Shown here: positions 1-8,424 of the stretch, piece by piece
Layout: every line of letters begins with the position of its first letter
Numbering within the stretch: position 1 is the stretch's first letter
NCBI RefSeq assembly: GCF_019049655.1
Contig: NZ_JAFMOX010000044.1
Coordinates: 1 to 64,000, forward strand
Length of the DNA stretch: 64,000 bases
From: Rahnella rivi
GTDB taxonomy: Bacteria > Pseudomonadota > Gammaproteobacteria > Enterobacterales > Enterobacteriaceae
Direction: 5' to 3'
The notes under the pieces: generated by a model
The model's input: only the letters and a program-made list of their open reading frames with translations
The model's database searches: none
Told to the model about the DNA's origin: nothing
Made by a program: the position numbers and the translations under genes

Positions 1-218
1 GGTGAAGCGTCATCGTGTCGAAGATCATTTTTTTCTATGGAGATATTCTTATTATTAACGATATTCTTACTTTTAGTAGTATTAGGGATATCAGTTAAAA
101 TAGCATTTTCGAAAACGGTTAAATCTATTTTAGGATTGAATACTACATCCCAATTATTTTCTTTCCTATGCAGTCTGATTGTTTTCAAAAAGCTCTTAAA
201 CTTATCATCTTGCTCCAT
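1..218 (-). CDS. Unrecognised low-GC gene, 5' part only (runs off left edge)
   Basis: A minus-strand reading frame starts at an ATG at 218 and stays open for 72 codons to the window edge. The visible peptide is polar and rich in Asn, Lys, Asp and Ile (it begins MEQDDKFKSFLKTIRLHRKE), which fits a cytosolic protein. A GGAA stretch about ten bases upstream may be the ribosome site. Base composition is much more AT-rich than the rest of the window, a sign of transfer. The opposite strand is also open for 68 codons, but that product would be an unlikely run of hydrophobic residues, so I prefer the minus frame. I recognise no family. It lies downstream of a gpA-like remnant, the slot where P2 phages carry tin/old-type genes. 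Confidence 0.45.
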   Translation of the reverse strand, partial: MEQDDKFKSFLKTIRLHRKENNWDVVFNPKIDLTVFENAILTDIPNTTKSKNIVNNKNISIEKNDLRHDDAS

Positions 219-608
219 ATTTAGATGTTCCAATTTAATCTAGTGTAGATGGATGGGGTCAATATTAATCCAATTGAGAGGAAAGATGCAACACGGTTTT
301 GTTTATGTACATCTAGTATTTGGCCTCAGCTAGCCACAAAAAACCTTCATCTAAAGCTTATTATTATTCGATGCAAAGTTCTACCTATCAGCATGCTCAC
401 TAGTGCGCGACGCTCTGTGTCTGTGTCTGTGTCTGTGTCTGTGTCTGTGTCTGTGTCTGTGTCTGTGTCTGTGTCTGTGTCTGTGTCTGTGTCTGTATCT
501 CTGTCTGTGAATTGGTCATGGTCAGCGCCGTCTACCTAGTCAATTCTGTTTCCAACTCTCGGTTTTTTGGCTAAATTTAGCTCTCTCGTAGAATTATTGA
601 CAGAACTT
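219..608. other. Intergenic AT-rich stretch with a microsatellite
   Basis: About 390 bases without a convincing gene. It contains the TCTGTG repeat tract. Two short frames cross it, one + frame encoding Ser-Val dipeptides and one minus frame (400-519) encoding Gln-Thr dipeptides; both owe their openness to the repeat. I see no tRNA or clear terminator. Confidence 0.5.
414..497. repeat. (TCTGTG)13 hexanucleotide tract plus one degenerate copy
   Basis: Thirteen perfect head-to-tail TCTGTG units run from 414 to 491, followed by TCTGTA and then decayed copies. Because the unit is six bases, changes in copy number would not shift a reading frame; they would change spacing or the length of a dipeptide run. 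On the minus strand a 39-residue frame (ATG at 519, stop at 400) reads the tract as repeated Gln-Thr. No ribosome site is evident for it. Confidence 0.95.
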
Positions 609-958
609 CTAGTGTTCCGCCGTGATGTTGTGTTTCATCAATTCGCGTTCGATTTCCGGCAAACGCGCCCGTTCTTCTGCCGTCAATCTTGCCGACGGGT
701 CAATATCACGGCCTTTTGTTGGGTCAAAACTTCGCTGCGCCTTGCTGACTCTCGGTGCTTCCTCCCTTATACGCGCCACAATCGCCTCACGGCGGCTGTG
801 TCTGTCCAGTCAATATGAGAACTGGATGCTGTTGGCGCGCTCCCATCCCGGCTATCACGCCAATCTGTAGTCTGTTCCGTTCCACCTAACCCACAGTTAC
901 CGACAGAACTCCAAGGCGCACCGGAGGCGCTTTTTGCGGTCAAAACCTCAGAATCCAC
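609..958 (-). pseudogene. Remnant resembling the P2 gpA replication endonuclease C-terminus
   Basis: Two overlapping minus frames can be joined by one frameshift near 810. The upstream part contains GAPWSSVGNCG, which recalls the PW-x-x-VNNC stretch near the end of P2-type gpA proteins. The downstream part reads on through DPTKGRDIDPSARLTAEERA and LPEIERELMKHNITAEH to a TAG at 609-611; the family would normally continue here, so the stop may be a mutated Trp codon. Its orientation, pointing away from the integrase tail, fits gene A of P2. The family match is from memory and only moderate. Confidence 0.45.
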
Positions 959-1038
959 GCTACGTCATTGAGTGGTACGCATTTCATCAACATGAGATTC
1001 GCCAAGGTGAGGCGCAAAATACCCACAACCTTTTTCAT

Positions 1039-1228
1039 TTATTCATCGCAGGTATTCAGCTCATTGGCAACGCGACGTGCTACGCAGAGAGTCTGTTCGT
1101 CACGCGCTACATTAGCGCCGCCCTGGGCAGTCATGTAAGCCATAACGTCACCGGCACAGAGTCCATCAGCAGTTCGCTGGTTTCGACATTCTCCAGGTCG
1201 CGGCTTTTCAGATAATCCAGATTCGACA
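1039..1228 (-). pseudogene. Frameshifted early phage gene fragment, unidentified
   Basis: On the minus strand one frame reads NLDYLKSRDLENVETSELLM from about 1228. After a frameshift near 1158 a second frame continues as AGDVMAYMTAQGGANVARDE and DEQTLCVARRVANELNTCDE to a stop at 1039. Together they look like one small acidic protein of about 65 residues that has lost its start and frame. The position between int and a gpA-like remnant suggests a phage early gene, but I do not recognise the family. Confidence 0.4.
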
Positions 1229-1393
1229 GGCGGCGGGAACATAATCACCCTGCAAAGAATTCCCGGACGCGCGAATATCAACCAGACAATGGTCTATGTT
1301 CATTTCGCGCCGGACTTCCTGCAGGACGCAATTTCCTTCAATCCACTGAGGGGAAAAGCGGGGCTGGAGTGTCCACATAGTGTCCACACCTGA
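1229..1393 (+). pseudogene. int: Phage tyrosine integrase, C-terminal fragment
   Basis: The frame ending at the TGA at 1391 reads GGNIITLQRIPGRANINQTM, then VYVHFAPDFLQDAISFNPLR and a short tail. This is the C-terminal part of a tyrosine recombinase of the P2 type, in which the segment NIITLQRxLGHxxIxxTMxYxHFAP includes the box II histidine region and the nucleophilic Tyr. The Tyr (VYVH) is present, but the usual LGH is PGR, and everything upstream, including the catalytic Arg region, is absent. It cannot be functional. It marks the attachment-site side of the prophage remnant. Confidence 0.8.
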
Positions 1394-1482
1394 GCATCTT
1401 TGTAGGTCTTACAGCTGCTTACAGTATTTATAACTCATTGATTTATAGTGTTAGCGTTGTAAGTGCAGGAAAAATAAATAAC

Positions 1483-1508
1483 AAAAAAGGCACATTTTTG
1501 TGCCTTTT
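1483..1508 (-). terminator. Intrinsic terminator after can
   Basis: GGCACA and TGTGCC pair around a TTTT loop. On the minus strand the hairpin is followed by six U. It lies about 35 bases beyond the can stop codon, and the + strand also has a T-rich 3' side, so it may act both ways. Confidence 0.85.
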
Positions 1509-1541
1509 GTTTTTTGAATTTCTGTAGAGTAGTGCGGCTTG

Positions 1542-2198
1542 TTATTGCGGGTCGCCGTTGAGCAGGGCGGAGACACCCTGGCGGTAGCGCTGTTCCAGCG
1601 TTTCGCGGCTGGTGGCGTCGACTTCGAGGTTGCGCAGACGTCCGTCCTGAATGCCGTAAACCCAGCCGTGCAGCGTGACTTTCTGGCCGCGTTTCCAGGC
1701 CGATTGCATCACGGTGGAGTGGCCGAGGTTATAAACTTGTTCAACCACGTTCAGTTCGCACAACTTGTCGAGGCGCTTTTCTGGCGACAGTTCGCCCAGC
1801 AGGGAGCTGTGTTTGTACCAGATGTCCCGGATATGCAACAACCAGTTATTTATCAAACCCAGTTCAGGGTTTTCAACCGCCGCCTGCACACCGCCACAGC
1901 CGTAGTGACCGCAGATAATCACGTGTTCGACTTCCAGCACGTCGATAGCATATTGCACCACGGACAGGCAGTTAAGGTCGGTGTGAATGACCAGGTTGGC
2001 AACGTTACGGTGAACGAAAAGTTCACCCGGCTCCAGCCCTGTCAGGCGTTCGGCAGGCACACGGCTGTCAGAACAGCCAATCCACAGGAAACGGGGTTTT
2101 TGAGATTGGGAAAGCCGCTCAAAGAAACCAGGATCTTCATCAATCATGGTTTTGGACCAGGCTGCGTTATTGCTGATGAGTCTTTCTATGTCATTCAT
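1542..2198 (-). CDS. can: Beta-class carbonic anhydrase
   Basis: Cytosolic zinc enzyme that interconverts CO2 and bicarbonate, supplying bicarbonate for biosynthetic carboxylations. The 218-residue protein has the beta-class signature [10 protein letters not shown] with Cys42, Asp44 and Arg46, and HYGCGG with His98 and Cys101; these give the complete zinc site and Asp/Arg dyad. Length matches E. coli Can (220). It is divergent from yadG with about 135 bases between the starts, as in E. coli. Downstream there is an intrinsic terminator and then a prophage remnant where hpt would be expected. Confidence 0.97.
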   Translation of the reverse strand: MNDIERLISNNAAWSKTMIDEDPGFFERLSQSQKPRFLWIGCSDSRVPAERLTGLEPGELFVHRNVANLVIHTDLNCLSVVQYAIDVLEVEHVIICGHYGCGGVQAAVENPELGLINNWLLHIRDIWYKHSSLLGELSPEKRLDKLCELNVVEQVYNLGHSTVMQSAWKRGQKVTLHGWVYGIQDGRLRNLEVDATSRETLEQRYRQGVSALLNGDPQ

Positions 2199-2333
2199 TG
2201 ATGTTAATAGCCTGTGTTACGAGCTGACTGCGATGGAGTAATATAGGGCAATGCCCCGACTTTTCAAACTGATTCGGCATCTCCGTTTACTCATTCTTAC
2301 AACAGGGTTTTCACAAGAAGGTACGCTCCCTTT

Positions 2334-3257
2334 ATGAATTACGCATTGGAACTGGAAAAGTTAACCAAAACTTACGCCGGTGGTGTACAGGCTTTGCGTG
2401 GAATCGATCTGCGCGTCGAAGCCGGCGATTTTTATGCCCTGCTTGGGCCAAACGGTGCGGGTAAATCCACCACCATTGGCATCATCAGTTCACTGGTCAA
2501 CAAATCCGCTGGCAAAGTGCGGGTGTTTGGTTACGACATCGATAAAGACATCGTCAACGCCAAACGCCAGCTCGGGCTGGTGCCGCAGGAATTTAACTTC
2601 AACCCGTTTGAAACGGTCATGCAGGTGGTGGTGAATCAGGCCGGTTATTACGGCGTGCCGCGTCCGCTGGCGCTGCAACGCGCCGAAAAATACCTGACCC
2701 AGCTGGATCTGTGGGGCAAACGCAACGAGCGTTCGCGCATGCTGTCCGGCGGGATGAAACGCCGTCTGATGATTGCCCGTGCACTGATGCATGAGCCAAA
2801 ACTGCTGATCCTCGATGAGCCGACGGCGGGCGTGGACATCGAGCTGCGCCGCTCTATGTGGGGCTTCCTGAAAGAGCTGAATGCGCAGGGCACCACCATC
2901 ATTCTGACCACGCACTATCTGGAAGAAGCAGAAATGTTGTGCCGCAACATCGGCATCATTCAGGGCGGCCAGCTGGTGGAAAACACCAGCATGAAAGAAC
3001 TGCTGTCGAAGCTGAAATCCGAAACCTTCATCCTGGATTTAGGGGTGAAAAGCCCGCTTCCGGTGCTGGAAGGCTACCGCAGCCAGCTGACGGACACGTC
3101 AACGCTGGAAGTGGAAGTGATGCGCGAGCAGGGCCTGAACTCGTTGTTCAGCCAGCTGAGTAAGCAGGGTGTGCAGGTATTGAGTATGCGTAACAAAGCG
3201 AACCGTCTGGAAGAGCTGTTTGTCACGCTGGTGAACGGCAGCGAGGAAAAGAAATAA
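2334..3257 (+). CDS. yadG: ABC transporter ATP-binding protein YadG
   Basis: ATPase subunit of a two-gene ABC-2 type exporter with YadH; its substrate is not established. The 307-residue protein has Walker A GPNGAGKST, signature LSGGMKRR and Walker B LLILDEP followed by the H-loop TTHYLEEAE, all intact. Its C-terminal 80 residues follow the nucleotide-binding domain and are typical of drug/polysaccharide-type ABC-2 ATPases. The TAA stop overlaps the yadH ATG by one base, so the pair is translationally coupled. Length and order match E. coli. Confidence 0.95.
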   Translation: MNYALELEKLTKTYAGGVQALRGIDLRVEAGDFYALLGPNGAGKSTTIGIISSLVNKSAGKVRVFGYDIDKDIVNAKRQLGLVPQEFNFNPFETVMQVVVNQAGYYGVPRPLALQRAEKYLTQLDLWGKRNERSRMLSGGMKRRLMIARALMHEPKLLILDEPTAGVDIELRRSMWGFLKELNAQGTTIILTTHYLEEAEMLCRNIGIIQGGQLVENTSMKELLSKLKSETFILDLGVKSPLPVLEGYRSQLTDTSTLEVEVMREQGLNSLFSQLSKQGVQVLSMRNKANRLEELFVTLVNGSEEKK

Positions 3258-4027
3258 TGTCGCAACTGTATTGGGTGGCACTGAAAAGTATCTGGCTGAA
3301 AGAGATCAACCGGTTTGGGCGCATCTGGATCCAGACGCTGGTTCCGCCGGTCATCACCATGACGCTGTATTTCATCATCTTTGGGAATCTGATCGGCTCG
3401 CAAATCGGCAGCATGCATGGTTTTACTTACATGCAGTTTATCGTACCTGGCCTGATCATGATGGCGGTGATCACCAACTCGTACGCCAACGTGGCATCGT
3501 CGTTCTTCAGCGCCAAATTCCAGCGCAATATTGAAGAGCTGCTGGTGGCACCGGTGCCGACGCACGTGGTGATCGCCGGTTATGTCGGCGGCGGGGTGGC
3601 GCGTGGGATCTGCGTGGGGATCCTGGTGACGGCGATTTCCCTGTTCTTCGTGCCGCTGGTGATCCATTCCTGGTGGGTGATCGCGCTGACGCTGCTGCTG
3701 ACCGCGATCCTGTTCTCGCTGGGCGGCCTGCTGAACGCAGTGTTTGCGACAACCTTTGATGATATCAGCCTGATCCCGACCTTCGTGCTGACGCCGCTGA
3801 CCTATCTGGGTGGCGTGTTCTACTCGTTGTCCCTGCTGCCGCCTGTCTGGCAGGCGGTTTCCAAGCTCAACCCGATCGTCTACATGATCAGCGGTTTCCG
3901 CTACGGTTTCCTGGGGATTTCTGATGTGCCGCTGGTGTTTACCATGAGCGTGCTGGTGGCGTTTATTGCGGTGTTTTACCTGCTGGCGTGGTACCTGATT
4001 GAACGCGGTCGCGGCCTGAGAAGTTGA
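3257..4027 (+). CDS. yadH: ABC-2 type transporter permease YadH
   Basis: Membrane partner of YadG. The 256-residue protein has about six hydrophobic segments and the ABC-2 permease pattern, with a short cytoplasmic N-terminus (LKEINRFGRIWIQTLVPPVI) before the first helix and the conserved LTYLGGVFYSLSLLPPVW loop near residue 185. It begins inside the yadG stop codon. A strong G/C-rich hairpin with a T-rich tail closes the unit. In E. coli yadI and yadE follow; here panD follows directly, convergent. Confidence 0.95.
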   Translation: MSQLYWVALKSIWLKEINRFGRIWIQTLVPPVITMTLYFIIFGNLIGSQIGSMHGFTYMQFIVPGLIMMAVITNSYANVASSFFSAKFQRNIEELLVAPVPTHVVIAGYVGGGVARGICVGILVTAISLFFVPLVIHSWWVIALTLLLTAILFSLGGLLNAVFATTFDDISLIPTFVLTPLTYLGGVFYSLSLLPPVWQAVSKLNPIVYMISGFRYGFLGISDVPLVFTMSVLVAFIAVFYLLAWYLIERGRGLRS

Positions 4028-4040
4028 TTTTTGCTTTGCT

Positions 4041-4070
4041 CCTCCCCCTTCGCAGGGGGAGGATTTTATT
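4041..4070. terminator. Terminator between yadH and panD
   Basis: CCTCCCCC pairs with GGGGGAGG around TTCGCA, followed on the + strand by ATTTTATT. It ends the yadGH transcript and lies immediately beside the panD stop, so it may also serve the convergent pan genes. Confidence 0.8.
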
Positions 4071-4449
4071 ATGCCACCTGAACCGGCACGGCTTTCGCGG
4101 TGCGTTTCAGCTGGTTTTCACCTTCGAAATAAGCCACTTTCGGTTTGTGCTGACGAGCCTGTTCATCTGACATCTGCACGTATGAACAGATGATCAGCAG
4201 ATCGCCGACGCAGGCACAGCGCGCTGCCGCACCGTTGACCGAAATAATCCGCGAACCGCGTTCTGCCGCGATGGCGTAGGTCGAAAAACGCTGACCGTTA
4301 TCAACGTTATAAATATCAATCGCTTCGTATTCCAGAATGCCTGAGGCATCGAGAAAATCCTGATCGATGGCGCAGGAACCTTCATAGTGCAAATCTGCCT
4401 GAGTGACGTGAACCCGGTGCAATTTGCCTTGCAGCATAGTGCGAATCAT
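4069..4449 (-). CDS. panD: Aspartate 1-decarboxylase precursor
   Basis: Makes beta-alanine from L-aspartate for pantothenate synthesis. The proenzyme cleaves itself between Gly24 and Ser25 to create the pyruvoyl cofactor; the site HYEGSCAID is present at residues 21-29. The 126-residue length equals the E. coli enzyme. It is the last gene of a panB-panC-panD set on the minus strand, about 105 bases after panC. In E. coli an extra gene lies between panC and panD; it is absent here. Confidence 0.97.
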   Translation of the reverse strand: MIRTMLQGKLHRVHVTQADLHYEGSCAIDQDFLDASGILEYEAIDIYNVDNGQRFSTYAIAAERGSRIISVNGAAARCACVGDLLIICSYVQMSDEQARQHKPKVAYFEGENQLKRTAKAVPVQVA

Positions 4450-4554
4450 TGCTTCTACCCTTACTGACGTAAAAAGTCTGAGAATCTGCCGGGCTGAATA
4501 CTAAAAATCCGATATCCAGCCGGCCAACATCTTTGCTGATTTGATCCGCGCTGT

Positions 4555-5409
4555 CTACTGCGTCAGATCAACCTGCTGGTTATCAATCAGCCGTGCCTTG
4601 CCCAGCCAGGCAGCCATCAGGATCACCGCTGATGTGCTGTCCACCGACAATTCCTGCAAGGTTTTCGCATCACGGATAAACAGTTCGTCCGGTGTGAAAC
4701 CCGCCTGACGAAGTTGCTGTGCCGTGTCCTGCAACATCTCATCGATATGGCGCTCGCCCTGGCTCAGACGTTCCGCCAGCGCGTTCATGATCCTGTTCAG
4801 CTGCGGTGCGAGTTTACGTTCATCACTGGTCAGATAACCGTTACGTGAGCTCAGTGCCAGGCCATCTTTGGCGCGCACAATCGGCACACCGATAATCTCG
4901 ATGTCATAGCCCATGTCTTCCACCATGGTGCGCAGCAGCGCCAGTTGCTGGAAGTCTTTCTGGCCGAAACAGGCCACCTGCGGTTGCACCAGATTGAACA
5001 GCTTGCTGACGATGGTCGAGACGCCACGGAAATGCCCCGGACGGCTCGCACCTTCCAGAATGGTGGAAATTACCGGCACATCGACCTGCGTTTGCGTCGC
5101 TAAACCTTTCGGATAGATTTCCGCAGGCGAAGGAGCGAACACCAGATCCACGCCGCGTTTATTCAGCTTCTCGCAGTCTTCCTGCAAGGTGCGCGGGTAG
5201 CGTTCGAGATCATCCGGGCGCTCGAACTGCATCGGGTTGACGAAAATACTCACCACCACCACATCGCCACGCGCTTTAGCTTCTTCCACCAGCGTCATGT
5301 GGCCTTCGTGCAGATTGCCCATGGTCGGCACAAGGGCGATGCGTTTGTTATTCTTACGAAAATCCCGGATTTCGCGACGCAGCAGCGCCACGCTGTCAAT
5401 GATCAACAC
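4555..5409 (-). CDS. panC: Pantothenate synthetase
   Basis: ATP-dependent condensation of D-pantoate with beta-alanine, the last step of pantothenate synthesis in the cytosol. The 284-residue protein has the nucleotidyl-transferase motifs [10 protein letters not shown] (about residues 28-37) and ALSSRNGYL (KMSKS-equivalent region near residue 186), plus [13 protein letters not shown]. Length matches the family. It starts 15 bases after the panB stop and so is co-transcribed with panB. Confidence 0.97.
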   Translation of the reverse strand: MLIIDSVALLRREIRDFRKNNKRIALVPTMGNLHEGHMTLVEEAKARGDVVVVSIFVNPMQFERPDDLERYPRTLQEDCEKLNKRGVDLVFAPSPAEIYPKGLATQTQVDVPVISTILEGASRPGHFRGVSTIVSKLFNLVQPQVACFGQKDFQQLALLRTMVEDMGYDIEIIGVPIVRAKDGLALSSRNGYLTSDERKLAPQLNRIMNALAERLSQGERHIDEMLQDTAQQLRQAGFTPDELFIRDAKTLQELSVDSTSAVILMAAWLGKARLIDNQQVDLTQ

Positions 5410-5424
5410 GGATAGTGTCCCCGA

Positions 5425-6219
5425 TTATTTAAAGGAATGTTCTTCGCCCGGATACACGCCTTGCGCGACCTGATCGACGTAAAGGCGGACTGCGCCACGA
5501 ATATCACCGGCTTCGCTGAGGAAGTCTTTGGCGAATTTCGGCGTGTGACCGCCGGTGATGCCGAACGCATCATGCATCACCAGAATCTGGCCGTCGGTGA
5601 CGTTACCGGCGCCAATGCCGATCACCGGAATGCTCAGCTCCTCGGTCACGCGGCGCGCCAGTTCAACGGGCACACATTCGAGCACCAGCAGTTGTGCGCC
5701 AGCTTCTTCCAGCATCATCGCATCTTTGATCAGCTGGTTAGCGGCAACTTCATCGCGGCCCTGCACCTTATAGCCACCGAAGATATTTACCGACTGCGGC
5801 GTCAGCCCCAGATGGCCGCACACCGGCACGGCGCGCTCGGTCAGCATGCGGACTGTGTCACACAGCCAGCTGCCACCTTCAAGTTTGACCATATTGCCGC
5901 CCGCGCGCATCAGCACAGCAGCGCTTTCAAACGCCTGCTCCGGCGTGGCGTAACTCATGAACGGCAGGTCAGCCAGCAATAACGCGTGAGGTGCGCCACG
6001 ACGCACGCAGCGCGTGTGATAAGCAATCTCTTCTACGGTGACCGGCAGCGTGGAATCCTGACCCTGAACGACCATGCCCAGAGAATCGCCAATCAGCATG
6101 ACGCTGATACCCTGTTCTGCGAACAGTTGCGCGAAACTGGCGTCATAGGCGGTAATGGTCGCAAATTTATGTTTTTCCTGCTTCCATTGGCGAAGCTGGC
6201 TCAGCGTGGTTGGTTTCAT
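5425..6219 (-). CDS. panB: 3-methyl-2-oxobutanoate hydroxymethyltransferase
   Basis: First committed step of pantothenate synthesis: transfers a hydroxymethyl group from 5,10-methylene-tetrahydrofolate to alpha-ketoisovalerate, giving ketopantoate. The protein has [20 protein letters not shown] with the metal-binding Asp, and [21 protein letters not shown] chose the ATG at 6219, giving 264 residues as in E. coli, because AGGA lies eight bases upstream; a GTG two codons earlier is in frame. It leads the panBC(D) operon. A perfect 15-bp palindrome lies about 20 bases upstream of the start. Confidence 0.96.
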   Translation of the reverse strand: MKPTTLSQLRQWKQEKHKFATITAYDASFAQLFAEQGISVMLIGDSLGMVVQGQDSTLPVTVEEIAYHTRCVRRGAPHALLLADLPFMSYATPEQAFESAAVLMRAGGNMVKLEGGSWLCDTVRMLTERAVPVCGHLGLTPQSVNIFGGYKVQGRDEVAANQLIKDAMMLEEAGAQLLVLECVPVELARRVTEELSIPVIGIGAGNVTDGQILVMHDAFGITGGHTPKFAKDFLSEAGDIRGAVRLYVDQVAQGVYPGEEHSFK

Positions 6220-6238
6220 GAACACTTTCCTTTGAATA

Positions 6239-6253
6239 ATTCATCGGATGAAT
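6239..6253. promoter_or_regulatory. Palindrome upstream of panB
   Basis: ATTCATC-G-GATGAAT is a perfect dyad between panB and the divergent qseB. It could be an operator or part of the 5' leader. No known regulator site is recognised. Confidence 0.35.
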
Positions 6254-6325
6254 ATGATGCCGGTATTCTACTGTATGTGCTGAAAGGCAAACAGCACGAT
6301 CAATGCGTGACTCATTGATCCAGCT

Positions 6326-6342
6326 CTTAAGAAATGATTAAG
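6326..6342 (+). promoter_or_regulatory. PmrA/QseB-type box at the qseBC promoter
   Basis: CTTAAG-N5-ATTAAG is a direct repeat with an 11-base period, the form bound by PmrA-type OmpR-family regulators, to which QseB is related. It lies about 35-50 bases before the qseB start, with an AT-rich CTAAAAT just downstream as a possible -10. Autoregulation by QseB is the simplest reading (inference). Confidence 0.55.
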
Positions 6343-6377
6343 AAGCGTCACCTAAAATGGGAAAAACGGAGGGAACC

Positions 6378-7055
6378 ATGCGAATTCTGTTAGTTGAAGA
6401 CGACAAAATGATCGGTGACGGTATTAAGGCCGGGCTGACGAAACTGGGGTTTACGCTCGACTGGTTCACCGACGGGCTGACCGGCAAAGTTGCGCTGGAC
6501 AGCGCGCCTTACGATGCCGTGATCCTTGATTTAAGCCTGCCGGGAATGGACGGGATGCAACTGCTGCGCGAATGGCGAAATGCCGGACGCGATACGCCGG
6601 TGCTTATCCTCACCGCGCGGGATGCGCTGGAGCAACGCGTCGGCGGGTTGCAGGCCGGTGCCGATGACTATCTGTGCAAACCCTTTGCGCTGGTGGAAGT
6701 GGCGGCGCGTTTACAGGCGCTGATCCGCCGACGTCACGGCGTTGTCACCTCAAAAGTGATCCACGGCGGTATCGAGTTTGATCCTGCTGCGCGCAGCGTC
6801 ACGCTCAACGGCGACACCGTCACCCTGACGCCGCGCGAAGTGGCGGTGCTGGAACTGTTTCTTAATAACAAAGGCCGCGTGCTGGCCCGTACGCTGATTC
6901 AGGAAAAACTCTATAGCTGGGACGATGACGTCAGCAGCAACGCGGTCGAGGTGCACATTCACCATCTGCGCAGCAAGCTCGGCAAAGGGTTTATCCGCAC
7001 CGTTCACGGCGTCGGTTATACGCTGGGCGATGCGCAATCAGGGGAACCGGTGTGA
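6378..7055 (+). CDS. qseB: OmpR-family response regulator QseB
   Basis: DNA-binding regulator of the QseBC two-component system. The receiver domain (about residues 1-115) has the acidic pair EDD near the N-terminus, the phosphoacceptor Asp in [13 protein letters not shown] and Lys in LCKPF. The C-terminal winged helix ends with [12 protein letters not shown]. The ATG at 6378 follows GGAGGGAA and gives 225 residues (E. coli 219); an upstream in-frame codon at 6357 lacks a ribosome site. The stop overlaps the qseC GTG by four bases. A PmrA-like direct repeat upstream suggests autoregulation. Confidence 0.93.
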   Translation: MRILLVEDDKMIGDGIKAGLTKLGFTLDWFTDGLTGKVALDSAPYDAVILDLSLPGMDGMQLLREWRNAGRDTPVLILTARDALEQRVGGLQAGADDYLCKPFALVEVAARLQALIRRRHGVVTSKVIHGGIEFDPAARSVTLNGDTVTLTPREVAVLELFLNNKGRVLARTLIQEKLYSWDDDVSSNAVEVHIHHLRSKLGKGFIRTVHGVGYTLGDAQSGEPV

Positions 7056-8419
7056 AAGAGCTGAAAAACCTCAGTCTGCGCCTGCGGCTGATCCTGATTT
7101 TTTCAGTGCTGGCGCTGCTTACCTGGCTGATTGCCAGCGGCGTGGCATGGCATCAGACCCGTAAACACATCAACGAAGTGTTCGACACCCAGCAAATGCT
7201 GTTTGCCAAACGCCTTGCTGCCACCGGCCTCGGTGAGCGTCTGAATGAGCAGAAAAATACCGAACTGCCGGACACCAAAAAATGGGTGCACAAAGGCTCA
7301 CGCGGCCATACCGATGATGACGCGCTGACGTTTGCCATCTTCAACCGGCAGGGCGATATGTTGCTCAACGACGGGGAGAAGGGCAGGCACATCCGTTTTG
7401 ACCGCGACACGCTGGGCTTTAAAGATGTCGAGCTGAAAGGCGATGACGATCTTTGGCGGATGGTCTGGCTGACCTCGCCGGACGGGCAATACCGCGTTGC
7501 CGTCGGGCAGGAATATGATTACCGCAATGATATGGCATGGGGGCTGGTCAGCGGCCAGCTGACGCCGTGGCTGGCGTCTCTGCCGGTGCTGCTGCTGGCA
7601 CTGATTTTGATGGTGACGCTGGAATTGCGGCCGCTTCGCCGTGTGGCAGAAGGCCTGCGGCAGCGTTCGCCGGAAGACGCCACGCCAATCAGTACCGATA
7701 AATTGCCGGGTGAAGTCTTGCCGCTGGCGGATGCGCTGAACTCACTGTTTACGCGAACCGGTGAAATGCTGGTTCGCGAGCGTCGTTTCACGTCCGATGC
7801 CGCGCATGAGTTGCGCAGCCCGCTGGCCGCGCTGCGGGTGCAAACCGAAGTGGTACAGCTTTCCGGTGACGACACCGAAATGCGCGAACATGCGCTGGAA
7901 AATCTGACCACCAGTATCGATCGCGCCACGCGGCTAGTGGATCAGTTGCTGACGCTTTCACGGCTGGAAAGCTTTGCGGAACCGGAAACGCTCGAGCGTG
8001 TCGACTGGTCTTCGCTGGTCGTGCAAAGTCTGGCGGAACAGGATCACCGTGCGCACAGCAAAGGGATCGAACTGCGTTTTGAGGATCATGGCACGCCACC
8101 GGAAATGCGCGGGCAATCGCTGCTGTTATCGCTGATGGTGAGAAACTTGCTGGATAATGCGATCCGCTATTCGCCTGCCGGGACTTACATCACCATTACG
8201 CTGGATGCGCAGGGTTTATGCGTCGCCGATCAGGGGCCGGGGATCACCGGTGAACATCTTGCCAGGCTGGGCGAGCGTTTTTACCGGCCACCGGGACAGG
8301 AACAAACCGGCAGCGGGCTGGGGATTTCGATCGTGCAACGGATCGCACAGTTACATCAGATGAAGGTGGTCTACAGGAACAGGGCAGAAGGGGGGCTGGA
8401 AGTGCGGGTAAGTCGCTGA
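7052..8419 (+). CDS. qseC: Sensor histidine kinase QseC
   Basis: Inner-membrane sensor partner of QseB; the E. coli protein responds to catecholamines/AI-3 type signals (family knowledge). The 455-residue protein has TM1 at about residues 10-33, a periplasmic domain to about 165, TM2 near 170-190, the H-box [15 protein letters not shown] with His252, the N-box [10 protein letters not shown] and the G-boxes DQGPGI and GSGLGISI. It starts with GTG inside the qseB stop (GTGA overlap), which indicates translational coupling. The periplasmic sequence is close to the E. coli one in pattern ([10 protein letters not shown]), so qseC is preferred to pmrB. Confidence 0.93.
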   Translation: MKELKNLSLRLRLILIFSVLALLTWLIASGVAWHQTRKHINEVFDTQQMLFAKRLAATGLGERLNEQKNTELPDTKKWVHKGSRGHTDDDALTFAIFNRQGDMLLNDGEKGRHIRFDRDTLGFKDVELKGDDDLWRMVWLTSPDGQYRVAVGQEYDYRNDMAWGLVSGQLTPWLASLPVLLLALILMVTLELRPLRRVAEGLRQRSPEDATPISTDKLPGEVLPLADALNSLFTRTGEMLVRERRFTSDAAHELRSPLAALRVQTEVVQLSGDDTEMREHALENLTTSIDRATRLVDQLLTLSRLESFAEPETLERVDWSSLVVQSLAEQDHRAHSKGIELRFEDHGTPPEMRGQSLLLSLMVRNLLDNAIRYSPAGTYITITLDAQGLCVADQGPGITGEHLARLGERFYRPPGQEQTGSGLGISIVQRIAQLHQMKVVYRNRAEGGLEVRVSR

Positions 8420-8424
8420 GCGAC

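Larger units (their letters stand above)
1..1393. mobile_element. Remnant of a P2-like prophage end
   Basis: The + strand ends in the C-terminal tail of a tyrosine integrase; minus-strand fragments next to it point away from the integrase and are broken by frameshifts. This matches the P2 layout (int, then the divergent early genes ending in A, then cargo genes tin/old). The C repressor, cox and B genes appear to be missing, and the integrase tail abuts an early gene fragment near 1229, so an internal deletion is likely. The left boundary lies outside the window; the right boundary is somewhere between 1393 and the can terminator. In E. coli hpt lies on this side of can, so the element probably sits between hpt and can (inference). 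Confidence 0.6.

Noticed and set aside
414..497. Tandem repeats as a CRISPR array
   Set aside because: Units are six bases with no spacers.
249..539. Plus-strand frame with a long Ser-Val run
   Set aside because: The openness comes from the hexamer repeat; no ribosome site and no homology-like pattern in the rest.
1539..2201. 220-codon plus-strand frame across can
   Set aside because: Antisense of can, whose zinc-site motifs prove the minus strand is coding.
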